A stretch of 42,960 nucleotides of DNA, from the NCBI RefSeq assembly GCF_002964045.1, contig NZ_POPB01000619.1:1-42960 (forward strand). The letters are read 5' to 3'. The position numbers and the translations under genes were made by a program. The stretch's first letter is position 1; each line of letters starts with the position of its first letter. Of the stretch, positions 36,110 to 42,960 are shown one piece after another. Source of the stretch: Streptococcus suis (lineage in GTDB: Bacteria; Bacillota; Bacilli; Lactobacillales; Streptococcaceae). Below the pieces are notes generated by a model. That model did not search any database. It saw only the letters and a program-made list of their open reading frames with translations, and was not told where the DNA came from.

Positions 36110-37111
36110 TTACCATGTAAATTGATAAACAGTCTGGGACAAGAATTCCTCATCTTTTTCCAGCAAAATGGAGCCAAAGCCATCTAGGTTACAAGCATTC
36201 GGCAAGGCCTGACATTCCAAACTAAAAACTCCATGATAGGCAGCCAAGGCTTCGACAGGAAAATTGTAGGTGTAGATAACCACTGATGGCTGATTGGTTC
36301 GCACGCGCAGACCAATTTTTCCATCTGGACTGACCACTTCAACTGGCTTATCCACATCCTCCAAGAGCCACGGATGGTCGTAGCCCTTCACCAACACATT
36401 TTGTGGGTGCTGGCTGTCAAACCCTTGCGCAAATGGGGCCAATTCTCTAAAGTCAAATGGTGTTCCTGTCACATCCTCTAAAACACCTGTCGGCAGATTG
36501 TCCTCACCAAGCGGAGCATAGCGATTGGCCGCAATCCGAATTTCATGGTCTGCTACTGACTGCTGAAAATCCCCCGTTAAGTTGAAATAGATGTGATTAG
36601 TCGGATTGAAAATCGTATCTTTGCTAGACACCGCCCGGTAATCTACCGTCAACTCATTCTGGTCTGTTAGACCATAAATAGCCTCAACCCTCACATCACC
36701 AGGAAAACCATTAAAACGATCTTGTAGGACCATACCAAAGGTCACTTGATTTCTCTCATGGTCTAGCTCAACATCCCAATACTGCTCATTTGCCGTGTCA
36801 TCCCCACCATGCAAGGTCCGACCTGGTTCATTTTCTGTGAAACGGTAGCGTGTTCCCTTTATCTCAGCCTGGGCACCTGAAATCCGTCCAGCAACTGGAA
36901 CAATAGTAGAACCAGGATACAAATCTGTCTTGCGGTAATCAACATCTGACCCTGCCGCCAAACTAATATTTCGTAAACCACCATTTTCTTCTACTGGCAG
37001 AAGCACTTCCACCACTCTGGCACCAAAATCTGTCAGAGTAACCTGCATACCATTTTTATTTTTCAAGCAATAGAGCTTCGCTTTTTCACCAAATGTTTTT
37101 ACTTCAATCAT
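36110..37111 (-). CDS. galM: Aldose 1-epimerase (galactose mutarotase)
   Basis: 333-residue mutarotase that interconverts beta- and alpha-anomers of galactose or related sugars. The family core is visible: GARVVEVLLP, GRISGAQAEI, RTLHGG (the His of HGG) and NPTNHIYFNLTG with the catalytic His, then SLECQALPNACN with the C-terminal catalytic Glu. It is the last gene of the galactoside locus, as in pneumococcus, and feeds the sugar released by BgaC. Two hairpins separate it from the EIIA gene, so it may be partly uncoupled from the PTS transcript. Confidence 0.93.
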   Translation of the reverse strand: MIEVKTFGEKAKLYCLKNKNGMQVTLTDFGARVVEVLLPVEENGGLRNISLAAGSDVDYRKTDLYPGSTIVPVAGRISGAQAEIKGTRYRFTENEPGRTLHGGDDTANEQYWDVELDHERNQVTFGMVLQDRFNGFPGDVRVEAIYGLTDQNELTVDYRAVSSKDTIFNPTNHIYFNLTGDFQQSVADHEIRIAANRYAPLGEDNLPTGVLEDVTGTPFDFRELAPFAQGFDSQHPQNVLVKGYDHPWLLEDVDKPVEVVSPDGKIGLRVRTNQPSVVIYTYNFPVEALAAYHGVFSLECQALPNACNLDGFGSILLEKDEEFLSQTVYQFTW

Positions 37112-37134
37112 TGCTTTTCCTCACGAAAACAAAG

Positions 37135-37163
37135 GAGGGGAGGCATTCAACGTGCTTCCCCTC
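37135..37163 (-). terminator. Hairpin directly upstream of galM
   Basis: An 11-bp stem GAGGGGAGGCA/TGCTTCCCCTC (one G-T pair) with a seven-base loop, followed leftward by CTTTGTTTTC. It may attenuate read-through into galM. Confidence 0.6.
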
Positions 37164-37277
37164 AGGATACTTAAAGCCTTTCTAAATAGATGACTAACTT
37201 GTATATCTTATTTTAAGGTGACCAGTTGAAACAGTTCACTTGAACTTTCCACGCTCTCCTATTTCTAGGCTCGGGCT

Positions 37278-37300
37278 GAAAAACTCCACTGGAGTTTTTC
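37278..37300. terminator. Terminator of the bgaC-PTS transcript
   Basis: Perfect 11-bp stem GAAAAACTCCA/TGGAGTTTTTC with a one-base centre, overlapping the EIIA stop codon. Its arms supply the A- and T-runs, so it can work on either strand. Confidence 0.6.
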
Positions 37301-37694
37301 ACTCATCTTCATCACTTGTTAATAGGCTATTGACGTGGACAAGGTTGCTTGTACCAAATTCGACATAGTCTACGGCTTCGCCAAGCAAGACACCGTTCAA
37401 GAAACCAATGACCATTGGCATGTTCATTCCTGCATAGAGATCAAACTGCCCACCTTCAATCAATTTTCGTGATACGACATTGGCTGGTGTACCACCTAAC
37501 AAATCTGCGAAGACAACGAAGTCATCTAGATTAGCAATTGTTTCTTCAAATTTTTTCTGGAAGTCTTCAGGACCTTCTTCTGGTAAAAGCGCTACTGTAT
37601 GAATGTCCTCTTGAGGACCCATAATCATTTCCGTAGATTTTTTTAACTCTTCACAGAAGATGCCATGACTTACTAATACTAAACTTCTAACCAT
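37299..37694 (-). CDS. PTS EIIA component, mannose/fructose/sorbose family
   Basis: 131-residue cytoplasmic phosphocarrier. The phosphorylated His is His10 in VLVSHG, and the DxxGGTPAN motif (LLGGTPANV, about 65) follows. I start at ATG 37694 (MVRSLVLVSHGIF); the longer frame lies in the EIID gene. Its start base is the last base of the EIID stop codon, so the genes are coupled. It passes phosphate from HPr to EIIB. Confidence 0.93.
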   Translation of the reverse strand: MVRSLVLVSHGIFCEELKKSTEMIMGPQEDIHTVALLPEEGPEDFQKKFEETIANLDDFVVFADLLGGTPANVVSRKLIEGGQFDLYAGMNMPMVIGFLNGVLLGEAVDYVEFGTSNLVHVNSLLTSDEDE

Positions 37695-38512
37695 TATGCC
37701 ATACCAAATGCAAAGTGACCAATGAATGACAAGCAAAGAGCAAGCGCAATGATAATCAAGATAGCCTTAGTAGAAGTCATACCCTTACGGCCAAGCAACC
37801 AGAATACAAAGCCTGTGAAGATTGCTGGAACCAAACGTGGGAAGATTGTGTTGAGCAAGTCTTGAACATCAATCACTTTTTCACCAACAGTTGGAGCCCA
37901 AGAAACTTCAAAGTTGATCATTGTTGCAATCAAAGCACCCAACATGAACACACCGAGTACAGAAGCCGCATCAACAAGAGCAGTCAAACGGTCGCGCATT
38001 GTTGTAATCAGTTTAGTACCTTCTTTGTAGGCAATTTCCAATTGTTTCCAACGGAAGATGTCATAAACAACTGCTACAGCCACCCAGAGGAAGATACCAA
38101 CTGGTGAACCTTGGCTAGCCATTGTCGCTGCAACAGTACCCATGATTGCTGGAACCAATGAACCAAAGATTGAGTCACCGATTGGTGCAAATGGACCCAT
38201 CAAACCAGTCTTGATACCATTTACCGCATCTTTAGAAGCTACGCCATCGCTTTCCTCAAGTGCCAAGTCAATACCTGTGATAATGGTATGGAAGAATGGT
38301 GAAGTATTGAAGAATTGAGTATGCAATTTCATCATTTCCTTCAACTCAGGAGTGCCATCTCCATACATTTTACGCAATTGAGGCAAGATCATGTAAAGGT
38401 AACCTGAACCTTGCATGCGCTCATAGTTCCAACCAAGTTGGTAAGTGAACAAGCTACGTTTGTTGATTTGATTAAAATCTTCTTTTGTTAATTTGTAATT
38501 AGATTTCGTCAT
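37694..38512 (-). CDS. PTS EIID component, mannose/fructose/sorbose family
   Basis: 272-residue membrane subunit of the sugar permease. The conserved N-terminal region (SLFTYQLGWNYERMQGSGYLYMILPQLRKMY) and the GLMGPFAPIGDSIF loop identify the EIID family. Several transmembrane helices lie in the C-terminal half (VLGVFMLGALIATMIN, IFTGFVFWLLGRKG, LIIIALALCLSFIGHF). The start at 38512 lies within the end of the EIIC gene, a 14-bp overlap. Confidence 0.94.
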   Translation of the reverse strand: MTKSNYKLTKEDFNQINKRSLFTYQLGWNYERMQGSGYLYMILPQLRKMYGDGTPELKEMMKLHTQFFNTSPFFHTIITGIDLALEESDGVASKDAVNGIKTGLMGPFAPIGDSIFGSLVPAIMGTVAATMASQGSPVGIFLWVAVAVVYDIFRWKQLEIAYKEGTKLITTMRDRLTALVDAASVLGVFMLGALIATMINFEVSWAPTVGEKVIDVQDLLNTIFPRLVPAIFTGFVFWLLGRKGMTSTKAILIIIALALCLSFIGHFAFGMA

Positions 38513-39392
38513 CGTCAATTTCCCCACTTTCTGAATTTGATGGAGCAACTACTGCTACTTTTTGGCTGTTGATATAGTGTAAAACTGAAAGGAAGATACC
38601 AATAATTGCGATACCAATCATTGACAAACCTTTGAAGTTGTTTACAAATGCTACACCAGAATCTTCTGGAAGAGTACCAACGATGCCAGCAACAGCGCCA
38701 CCCAATGCAGATACGTTACCGTAAAGAACTGTCAACATAGCTGTAAGGGCAAAACCAACTGCCAAGTAGTGAAGGTTGCGTTTAAGTGGAAGGTAGTGAA
38801 GAAGGATAGCGAAACCAAGACCTGGAAGCATACGAGCAGCCAATGTCAAACCGTTTGCAACCCATTGATATTGTTGGATAGCTTGTACCATTGCATCTAC
38901 GAATTCACCACCGAATGCAAGAGCAAGGAATACAGGGAGTGCACGAGAGAGTGCCCATGGGATAGCACCGAGAAGGTAGTTACGTTCGATTGCTGCGTAG
39001 TCAAATTTTTCAACAGCTGCGTCCACTCGGTGTGCAAAGTAAGTAGTTGAGAAACGACCAGCGATATCTGTATATACAAGGAGTGCAGCTACTGGTACCG
39101 CGATTGTTGCTACTGCCAACTCTGGATCAATACCTTGTGATACTGAGAAGGCTGTTGCAAGAACTGCACCAGAAGTTGCGTCGATACGAGATGCACCACC
39201 GAAAGTACCCACACCGAGTACCATCAATTGAAGAGACGCTCCGATTGTCAAACCAGTTGCCAAATCTCCCATGATTAAACCAGAGATGAAACCTGCAAAT
39301 ACAGGTGAACCAGCTGACGATACAATTGTCAACTCATCACAGATCTGATAAGCAGAGTAGAGCGTTAGAAGTAATATTTGCCACCATTGCAT
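38499..39392 (-). CDS. PTS EIIC component, mannose/fructose/sorbose family
   Basis: 297-residue membrane channel subunit. About eight hydrophobic helices; the family motif around GLTIGASLQLMVLGVGTFGG (about 47-66) is clear. The tail is acidic (ESGEIDDDEI). AAAGGAGG precedes the ATG. Sugar specificity cannot be read from the sequence; position beside bgaC suggests galactose or lacto-N-biose/galacto-N-biose breakdown products. Confidence 0.94.
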   Translation of the reverse strand: MQWWQILLLTLYSAYQICDELTIVSSAGSPVFAGFISGLIMGDLATGLTIGASLQLMVLGVGTFGGASRIDATSGAVLATAFSVSQGIDPELAVATIAVPVAALLVYTDIAGRFSTTYFAHRVDAAVEKFDYAAIERNYLLGAIPWALSRALPVFLALAFGGEFVDAMVQAIQQYQWVANGLTLAARMLPGLGFAILLHYLPLKRNLHYLAVGFALTAMLTVLYGNVSALGGAVAGIVGTLPEDSGVAFVNNFKGLSMIGIAIIGIFLSVLHYINSQKVAVVAPSNSESGEIDDDEI

Positions 39393-39434
39393 AATAGTGA
39401 TCCTCCTTTAAAATTTTTCAAAAATATCCGTAAA

Positions 39435-39920
39435 TTATCTTACTTTATCCAACAATGGCATAAAGTCTTTTGGTGTGTCACCTGGCACCATTTGGGCAAT
39501 CAATTTCACACCTTTTGCAACCAAGGCATCGAAATCAGCGATGTCTTTATCAACAACGTTGATAGAACGAGTAACAGAGCGAGTTTCTGGTGATTGAGAC
39601 ATATTTCCTACGTTCAATTCTGCCAATTCAACTCCATATTCAACCAAACGAAGGAAGTTTTCTGGGCGACGTGCAACAATCAAGAGACGTTGACTGTCAT
39701 ACTTACCTTCCTTAATATTATTAGCAGCCTTTTCAATTGGTAAAATAGATAATTTTACCCCTGGAGGACAGGCTAATTTTAGACCTTGTTTTTCAATATC
39801 GTTCTGAGCCACAGCATCATCGATAACCATGATACGACTAATATTTAATTTGGTAGTCCACAGGTTAGCAACTTGACCATGAATCAAACGACCATCAATA
39901 CGTGTAGCAATAATTGCCAT
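39435..39920 (-). CDS. PTS EIIB component, mannose/fructose/sorbose family
   Basis: 161-residue cytoplasmic subunit that transfers phosphate to the incoming sugar. The active His is His14 in RIDGRLIHGQV. VDDAVAQNDI and LNVGNMSQ (about 115) match the family. GAGGAG precedes the start; it lies 54 bp after bgaC and 42 bp before EIIC. Confidence 0.95.
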   Translation of the reverse strand: MAIIATRIDGRLIHGQVANLWTTKLNISRIMVIDDAVAQNDIEKQGLKLACPPGVKLSILPIEKAANNIKEGKYDSQRLLIVARRPENFLRLVEYGVELAELNVGNMSQSPETRSVTRSINVVDKDIADFDALVAKGVKLIAQMVPGDTPKDFMPLLDKVR

Positions 39921-39974
39921 ATTTTCTTCTCCTCTTCTTCATAAATCTTTTGAGTAGAAGTCTACTTTTAGACT

Positions 39975-41747
39975 CTACAATTCTTTTATTACTGGTTTTT
40001 GTGAAAAGCTAATCTTTTCTCTATATCTTCCTTCCGTCTCAAAGACGATAATTTCATTCTCTCCTTTCTTTAAGTATCCTTTTGGAATATAGAGATAGAG
40101 GATTGGTCCTTTTTCCCAAAAACGTCCAATATTTACATTGTTAACAAATACAACTCCCTTACCAAAACCAGTCATGTCTAAGTAAGTATCTGCCAATTCA
40201 TCCAATTCAAACGGATAACGATAGAAGGCTGGTTGTCCCTCTTTCCACTCTTGCGTAAAATCAAGATAGGATACATCATCTAATGGCAATGGATAGGTTT
40301 CCCAATTACCGATAAAATGCAAGTCCGCCATAGCACCTCTACCAATCCCCTTGGATTGAGTTGGTGCCGTCAATTTATGACCATAGTTCACACGCCCCAT
40401 GTTCTCAACCAGGATAGACACCTCTGTTTGTCTATTTTCGAGGTGTAAATCAATATCCTCACCTATCTCGGTTTGATATTGAGTCGTCACCAATTGACCA
40501 TCAGCATATACTTGAATCCTATCGCGCGCATCCACAACTCTGAATCGTTCTGCGTCAATCTTATCCTTCTCAAGCTGTGTCCTATAGTAGATATAGCCCG
40601 TCGATTGACCGTGAGACTCCATATTCCGCGGATAAAACGATTTTTGGCAAACGCTTACATTGTCGAGTGTAGCAAATAAGCTAACTTTATCTTTCAGACT
40701 AACTGCCGGGAAGGCTCTTGCTTCCTTAATTAGTGGTTCTGAGTAATCCAGTTCAGGATATTTTTCCTTCATCAAGCCTTGCAAGGCATAGAATTTCTTA
40801 GTCGGATTACCTGCTTCATCAAGTATAGCGTCATAATCATAAGACGTTACCTGCGGTAAATCAATTTGCCCCCTTGCTGAACAACCATTCATGAAACCAA
40901 AGTTGGTTCCACCATGGAACATATAGAGGTTAATCGATCCCAATTCAATACAATCCATGACTGCTTGAGCTAATTCCTCTGGGTCGCGACGAATGACTTC
41001 ATCACCCCAGCGGTTAAACCAACCATCCCAGAATTCCATACACATGAGTGGCCATTTCTTATCATACTCGTCAAAGAAATCCTGCATCATAGCGAAGTTT
41101 TCCTTGGCTTTCGATCCGAAATTCCCTGTCACCAAGACATCGTCTGCAATCATGCTACCTGCTCTCAGACAGGCTCTCCATGGTCCATCTGAGGTAAATA
41201 GAGGGGCTGTCAACCCATATTTACGCATCACTTCAGCCACTGCTCTTAAATACTCTTTTTCTTCACCATAGGAACCATACTCGTTTTCCACTTGGAACAT
41301 TAGTATGTTTCCATTTTGCGAGAGTTGGAGCTTGGCTAATTTAGGAAGAAGAGAAGCGTAATATTCATCTAGGTGCTTCAAATATACTGGATCACTCGAG
41401 CGTACTTGAAGCTCCTCCGTCATCAGCCAAGCGGGTAAACCACCCCACTCCCACTCTGCACAAATATAGGGGGAAGGACGAACAATTGCATAAAGCCCTA
41501 GTTCCTGAGCAATTCCCAAGAATCGCTCTATATCTAGTATTCCTTCAAATGAGAACTCACCTTTCTTTGGTTCATGCAAGTTCCAAGGAACATAGGTTTC
41601 AACCGTATTAAAACCTAAAGCTTTTAAATTATACAAGGAATGGTACCAGTCATCCGGATGAACCCTAAAATAATGGATAGCACCAGATAAAATTTTAAAC
41701 GGTTTTCCATTTATGTAGAATTGATTTTTAATTTTAAATTCTTTCAT
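39975..41747 (-). CDS. bgaC: GH35 beta-galactosidase BgaC
   Basis: 590-residue glycoside hydrolase family 35 enzyme. Pneumococcal BgaC cleaves terminal Gal-beta-1,3-GlcNAc, which I take as the likely activity here. Catalytic acid/base is Glu156 in QVENEYGSYG and the nucleophile is Glu238 in MCMEFWDGW. FNTVETYVPWNLHEP (about 46-60) and VRPSPYICAEWEWGGLPAWL belong to the barrel; beta-sandwich domains cover about 370-590. There is no signal peptide or LPxTG anchor, so it is cytoplasmic or exported by a non-classical route. First gene of a bgaC-EIIB-EIIC-EIID-EIIA operon, with a promoter and cre site upstream. Confidence 0.96.
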   Translation of the reverse strand: MKEFKIKNQFYINGKPFKILSGAIHYFRVHPDDWYHSLYNLKALGFNTVETYVPWNLHEPKKGEFSFEGILDIERFLGIAQELGLYAIVRPSPYICAEWEWGGLPAWLMTEELQVRSSDPVYLKHLDEYYASLLPKLAKLQLSQNGNILMFQVENEYGSYGEEKEYLRAVAEVMRKYGLTAPLFTSDGPWRACLRAGSMIADDVLVTGNFGSKAKENFAMMQDFFDEYDKKWPLMCMEFWDGWFNRWGDEVIRRDPEELAQAVMDCIELGSINLYMFHGGTNFGFMNGCSARGQIDLPQVTSYDYDAILDEAGNPTKKFYALQGLMKEKYPELDYSEPLIKEARAFPAVSLKDKVSLFATLDNVSVCQKSFYPRNMESHGQSTGYIYYRTQLEKDKIDAERFRVVDARDRIQVYADGQLVTTQYQTEIGEDIDLHLENRQTEVSILVENMGRVNYGHKLTAPTQSKGIGRGAMADLHFIGNWETYPLPLDDVSYLDFTQEWKEGQPAFYRYPFELDELADTYLDMTGFGKGVVFVNNVNIGRFWEKGPILYLYIPKGYLKKGENEIIVFETEGRYREKISFSQKPVIKEL

Positions 41748-41759
41748 AGGTCTCCTCCG

Positions 41760-41775
41760 ATGTTACCGCTTACCT
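41760..41775 (-). promoter_or_regulatory. Catabolite-responsive element (cre) for CcpA
   Basis: AGGTAAGCGGTAACAT on the minus strand fits the WTGNAARCGNWWWCAW consensus with a single mismatch. It lies just downstream of the bgaC -10 (41786-41791), where bound CcpA would block transcription when glucose is present. Confidence 0.75.
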
Positions 41776-41785
41776 TTCTGTTAAT

Positions 41786-41814
41786 ATAATAACATTTTGC
41801 CGTGGTTATGTCCA
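41786..41814 (-). promoter_or_regulatory. Promoter of the bgaC-PTS operon
   Basis: -35 TGGACA (41809-41814), 17-bp spacer, -10 TATTAT (41786-41791) on the minus strand, 39 bp before the start codon. CGGAGGAG is the ribosome-binding site. Confidence 0.75.
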
Positions 41815-41924
41815 GTAGTTTTTTCATTTTTTTTACACTTCTTTGAATTTCATTACAAACTCATTTAAACAATTGAAATGTATAGGTTTTCTCTTCGATT
41901 TTTTTATAGAAATAGCTATATTTT

Positions 41925-41953
41925 TTGATTTTTTCTCAACCATTTAGTATAAT
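41925..41953 (+). promoter_or_regulatory. Promoter of the GntR regulator gene
   Basis: -35 TTGATT (41925-41930), 17-bp spacer, -10 TATAAT (41948-41953). AAAGGAAGGA follows before the ATG at 41980. The shared 232-bp gap with bgaC probably holds the regulator operator, which I could not locate. Confidence 0.75.
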
Positions 41954-41979
41954 AAATCATAGAAAGGAAGGAATATGTA

Positions 41980-42690
41980 ATGAAAGTACCTAAGTACCAA
42001 CTTATACAAAATGACTTACGTCAACAGATTATTTCTGGTAAATTTGAAAATGGCGATAAATTTTACACAGAATCTGAATTGACAAAGCTTTTTAATGTTA
42101 GCTCTATCACTGTTATTCGTGCAGTAAATGAACTTGTAAAAGACGGTTACCTCGTTCGACAACAAGGGAAAGGAACGTTTGTTTCACGCTCTCGCAAAGG
42201 GCGTCTAGTGGAATTTTCCGATATTGAAATTTTCCCGATGGACAAAGATAAGGTTGTCGTTCTTTCATGCGATAAGGGCAATGACCCAGCAATTCTTGAA
42301 AAATTGAATTTGGATAAAAATGATTTTTATTACAAAATTGTCAGAGTTCGCTCTGCAGAGGATACACCTTACATTTTCCACAATTCATATATCCCACAAC
42401 GATTTATCCAGAATCCCGATGCTCCATTAGAGCACTATCAATCCATTTACCAACGCTTCAAATTGGATTACAACATCCACATGTCTGAGGAACCGTTTGT
42501 AGAAACAAACGAAATTGTCAGTCCATGTCCAAAGGAAGTCGCAAGTCATTTGAAATTAAAAGCAACCGAACCTGCTGTACTTCAAAACAAAACAACTACC
42601 AATAGCACTAGCGGAGAGATTCTAGAATACACTGAGACTTACAAGCATTGGAAGTATTACAAATTTGAAATTACAGCCAACCATCGTTAA
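41980..42690 (+). CDS. bgaR: GntR/HutC-family regulator, BgaR-like
   Basis: 236-residue transcription factor. N-terminal winged helix (residues 1-70) with SELTKLFNVSSITVIRAVNELVKDGYLVRQQGKGTFV. C-terminal UTRA effector domain (about 85-235) that would bind a sugar phosphate. It is divergent from bgaC, the position of pneumococcal bgaR, and probably represses the bgaC operon. The symbol follows that synteny. It ends at a hairpin terminator that abuts the ISL3 element. Confidence 0.85.
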   Translation: MKVPKYQLIQNDLRQQIISGKFENGDKFYTESELTKLFNVSSITVIRAVNELVKDGYLVRQQGKGTFVSRSRKGRLVEFSDIEIFPMDKDKVVVLSCDKGNDPAILEKLNLDKNDFYYKIVRVRSAEDTPYIFHNSYIPQRFIQNPDAPLEHYQSIYQRFKLDYNIHMSEEPFVETNEIVSPCPKEVASHLKLKATEPAVLQNKTTTNSTSGEILEYTETYKHWKYYKFEITANHR

Positions 42691-42700
42691 TTAACAACAA

Positions 42701-42725
42701 AAAAACGCAAATTACTGCGTTTTTT
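42701..42725 (+). terminator. Terminator of the GntR regulator gene
   Basis: Stem AAAAACGCA/TGCGTTTTT with a six-base loop and a T-run, 10 bp after the stop. The ISL3-like end starts at the next base. Confidence 0.75.
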
Positions 42726-42750
42726 GGCTCTTTGTCAACTGTAGTGGGTA
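42726..42750. repeat. ISL3-type terminal inverted repeat
   Basis: Begins GGCTCTTTGTCAACTG, the outer end of the element. The other copy is outside the window. Confidence 0.75.
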
Positions 42751-42759
42751 GATGAAAAG

Positions 42760-42960
42760 CTAACACCTAGAGAGGACGAAATTGGTTCTCTCTTTCTTTA
42801 TGTTCAAGGCAATCAAAATCCGTTTTCTAAAGTTTTCAAAGTTCCTAAAACCAAAGGCATTTCTTTTAATGACTTTGATGAGATTATTGGTAGCTTCCAG
42901 TTTGGCGTTGGAATAAGGCAATTCCATAGCGTTTAAAACCTTGTCTTTATCCTTTAGAAA
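42760..42960 (-). CDS. ISL3-family transposase, C-terminal 66 residues (partial)
   Basis: Leftward frame open at the window edge and ending with TAG at 42760. The visible sequence has YSNAKLEATNNLIKVIKR and FGFRNFENFRKRILIAL, the conserved C-terminal block of ISL3 DDE transposases, including the catalytic Glu of the LEATNN motif. The N-terminal part and the rest of the catalytic domain are outside the window, so completeness cannot be judged. Confidence 0.92.
   Translation of the reverse strand, partial: FLKDKDKVLNAMELPYSNAKLEATNNLIKVIKRNAFGFRNFENFRKRILIALNIKKERTNFVLSRC

Larger units (their letters stand above)
42726..42960 (-). mobile_element. ISL3-family insertion sequence, 3' part (truncated by window edge)
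   Basis: The terminus GGCTCTTTGTCAACTGTAGT at 42726-42745 matches the inverted-repeat type of streptococcal ISL3 elements such as IS1167. The transposase C-terminus follows on the minus strand. Confidence 0.85.

Noticed and set aside
37112..37298. Remnant of agaS in the EIIA-galM gap
   Set aside because: The gap is too short and shows no SIS-domain-like coding sequence, only hairpins and a small palindrome at 37233-37246.

Overview
The window reads as a low-GC Firmicute chromosome, most likely Streptococcus suis or a very close relative. The reasons are the streptococcal gene order murD-murG-divIB-ftsA-ftsZ-yggS-sepF-yggT-ylmH-divIVA-ileS, a pneumococcus-like bgaR/bgaC/PTS galactoside locus, small Streptococcus-specific proteins (DUF1912, DUF3165), and fragments of IS66-like and ISL3-like elements at the two ends. 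The species name is an inference from gene content and order; no database search was run.

Layout. 1-255: 5' part of an IS66-like element. 280-13036: a leftward cell-division and cell-wall cluster. It starts with murD-murG-divIB from one promoter and continues with ftsA-ftsZ-yggS-sepF-yggT-ylmH-divIVA. Then comes a T-box leader that controls a GNAT acetyltransferase gene and ileS. 13206-17755: housekeeping genes (a mechanosensitive-channel-like membrane protein, a small membrane protein, typA, asnA). 17838-30257: a strain-variable defence region. 30258-34233: valS, preceded by a second T-box that also drives a VOC-family gene and a small P-loop kinase gene. 34233-36002: two related helix-hairpin-helix proteins and DUF1912. 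36110-42690: galM, a mannose-family PTS (EIIA, EIID, EIIC, EIIB), the GH35 beta-galactosidase bgaC, and the divergent GntR regulator. 42726-42960: the 3' end of an ISL3-family transposase.

The defence region holds at least four modules. (a) A Sau3AI/MutH-type restriction endonuclease and a divergent cytosine-C5 methyltransferase, next to a MmcQ/YjbR-EVE fusion protein. (b) A four-gene, AT-rich, translationally coupled operon: a small helical protein, a MutL/MORC-like GHKL ATPase, an unrecognised 287-aa protein and a DUF6339-like protein. It has a consensus promoter of its own and is the best candidate here for a poorly described system. (c) A Fic AMP-transferase. (d) A three-gene cassette: a second cytosine methyltransferase, a DUF262 protein and an MAE_28990-like HEPN protein. 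Cassette (d) sits between the intact valS 3' end and a 99-bp decayed second copy of it. This looks like the scar of an insertion that replaced the end of valS and pushed the old end 3.3 kb away.

Regulation visible in sequence: two T-box leaders (Ile and Val); a near-consensus cre site just downstream of the bgaC promoter -10; a GATC site in the overlapping -35 regions of the divergent R-M genes; and several intrinsic terminators, two of which contain the -35 box of the next gene. I found no tRNA, rRNA or CRISPR array.
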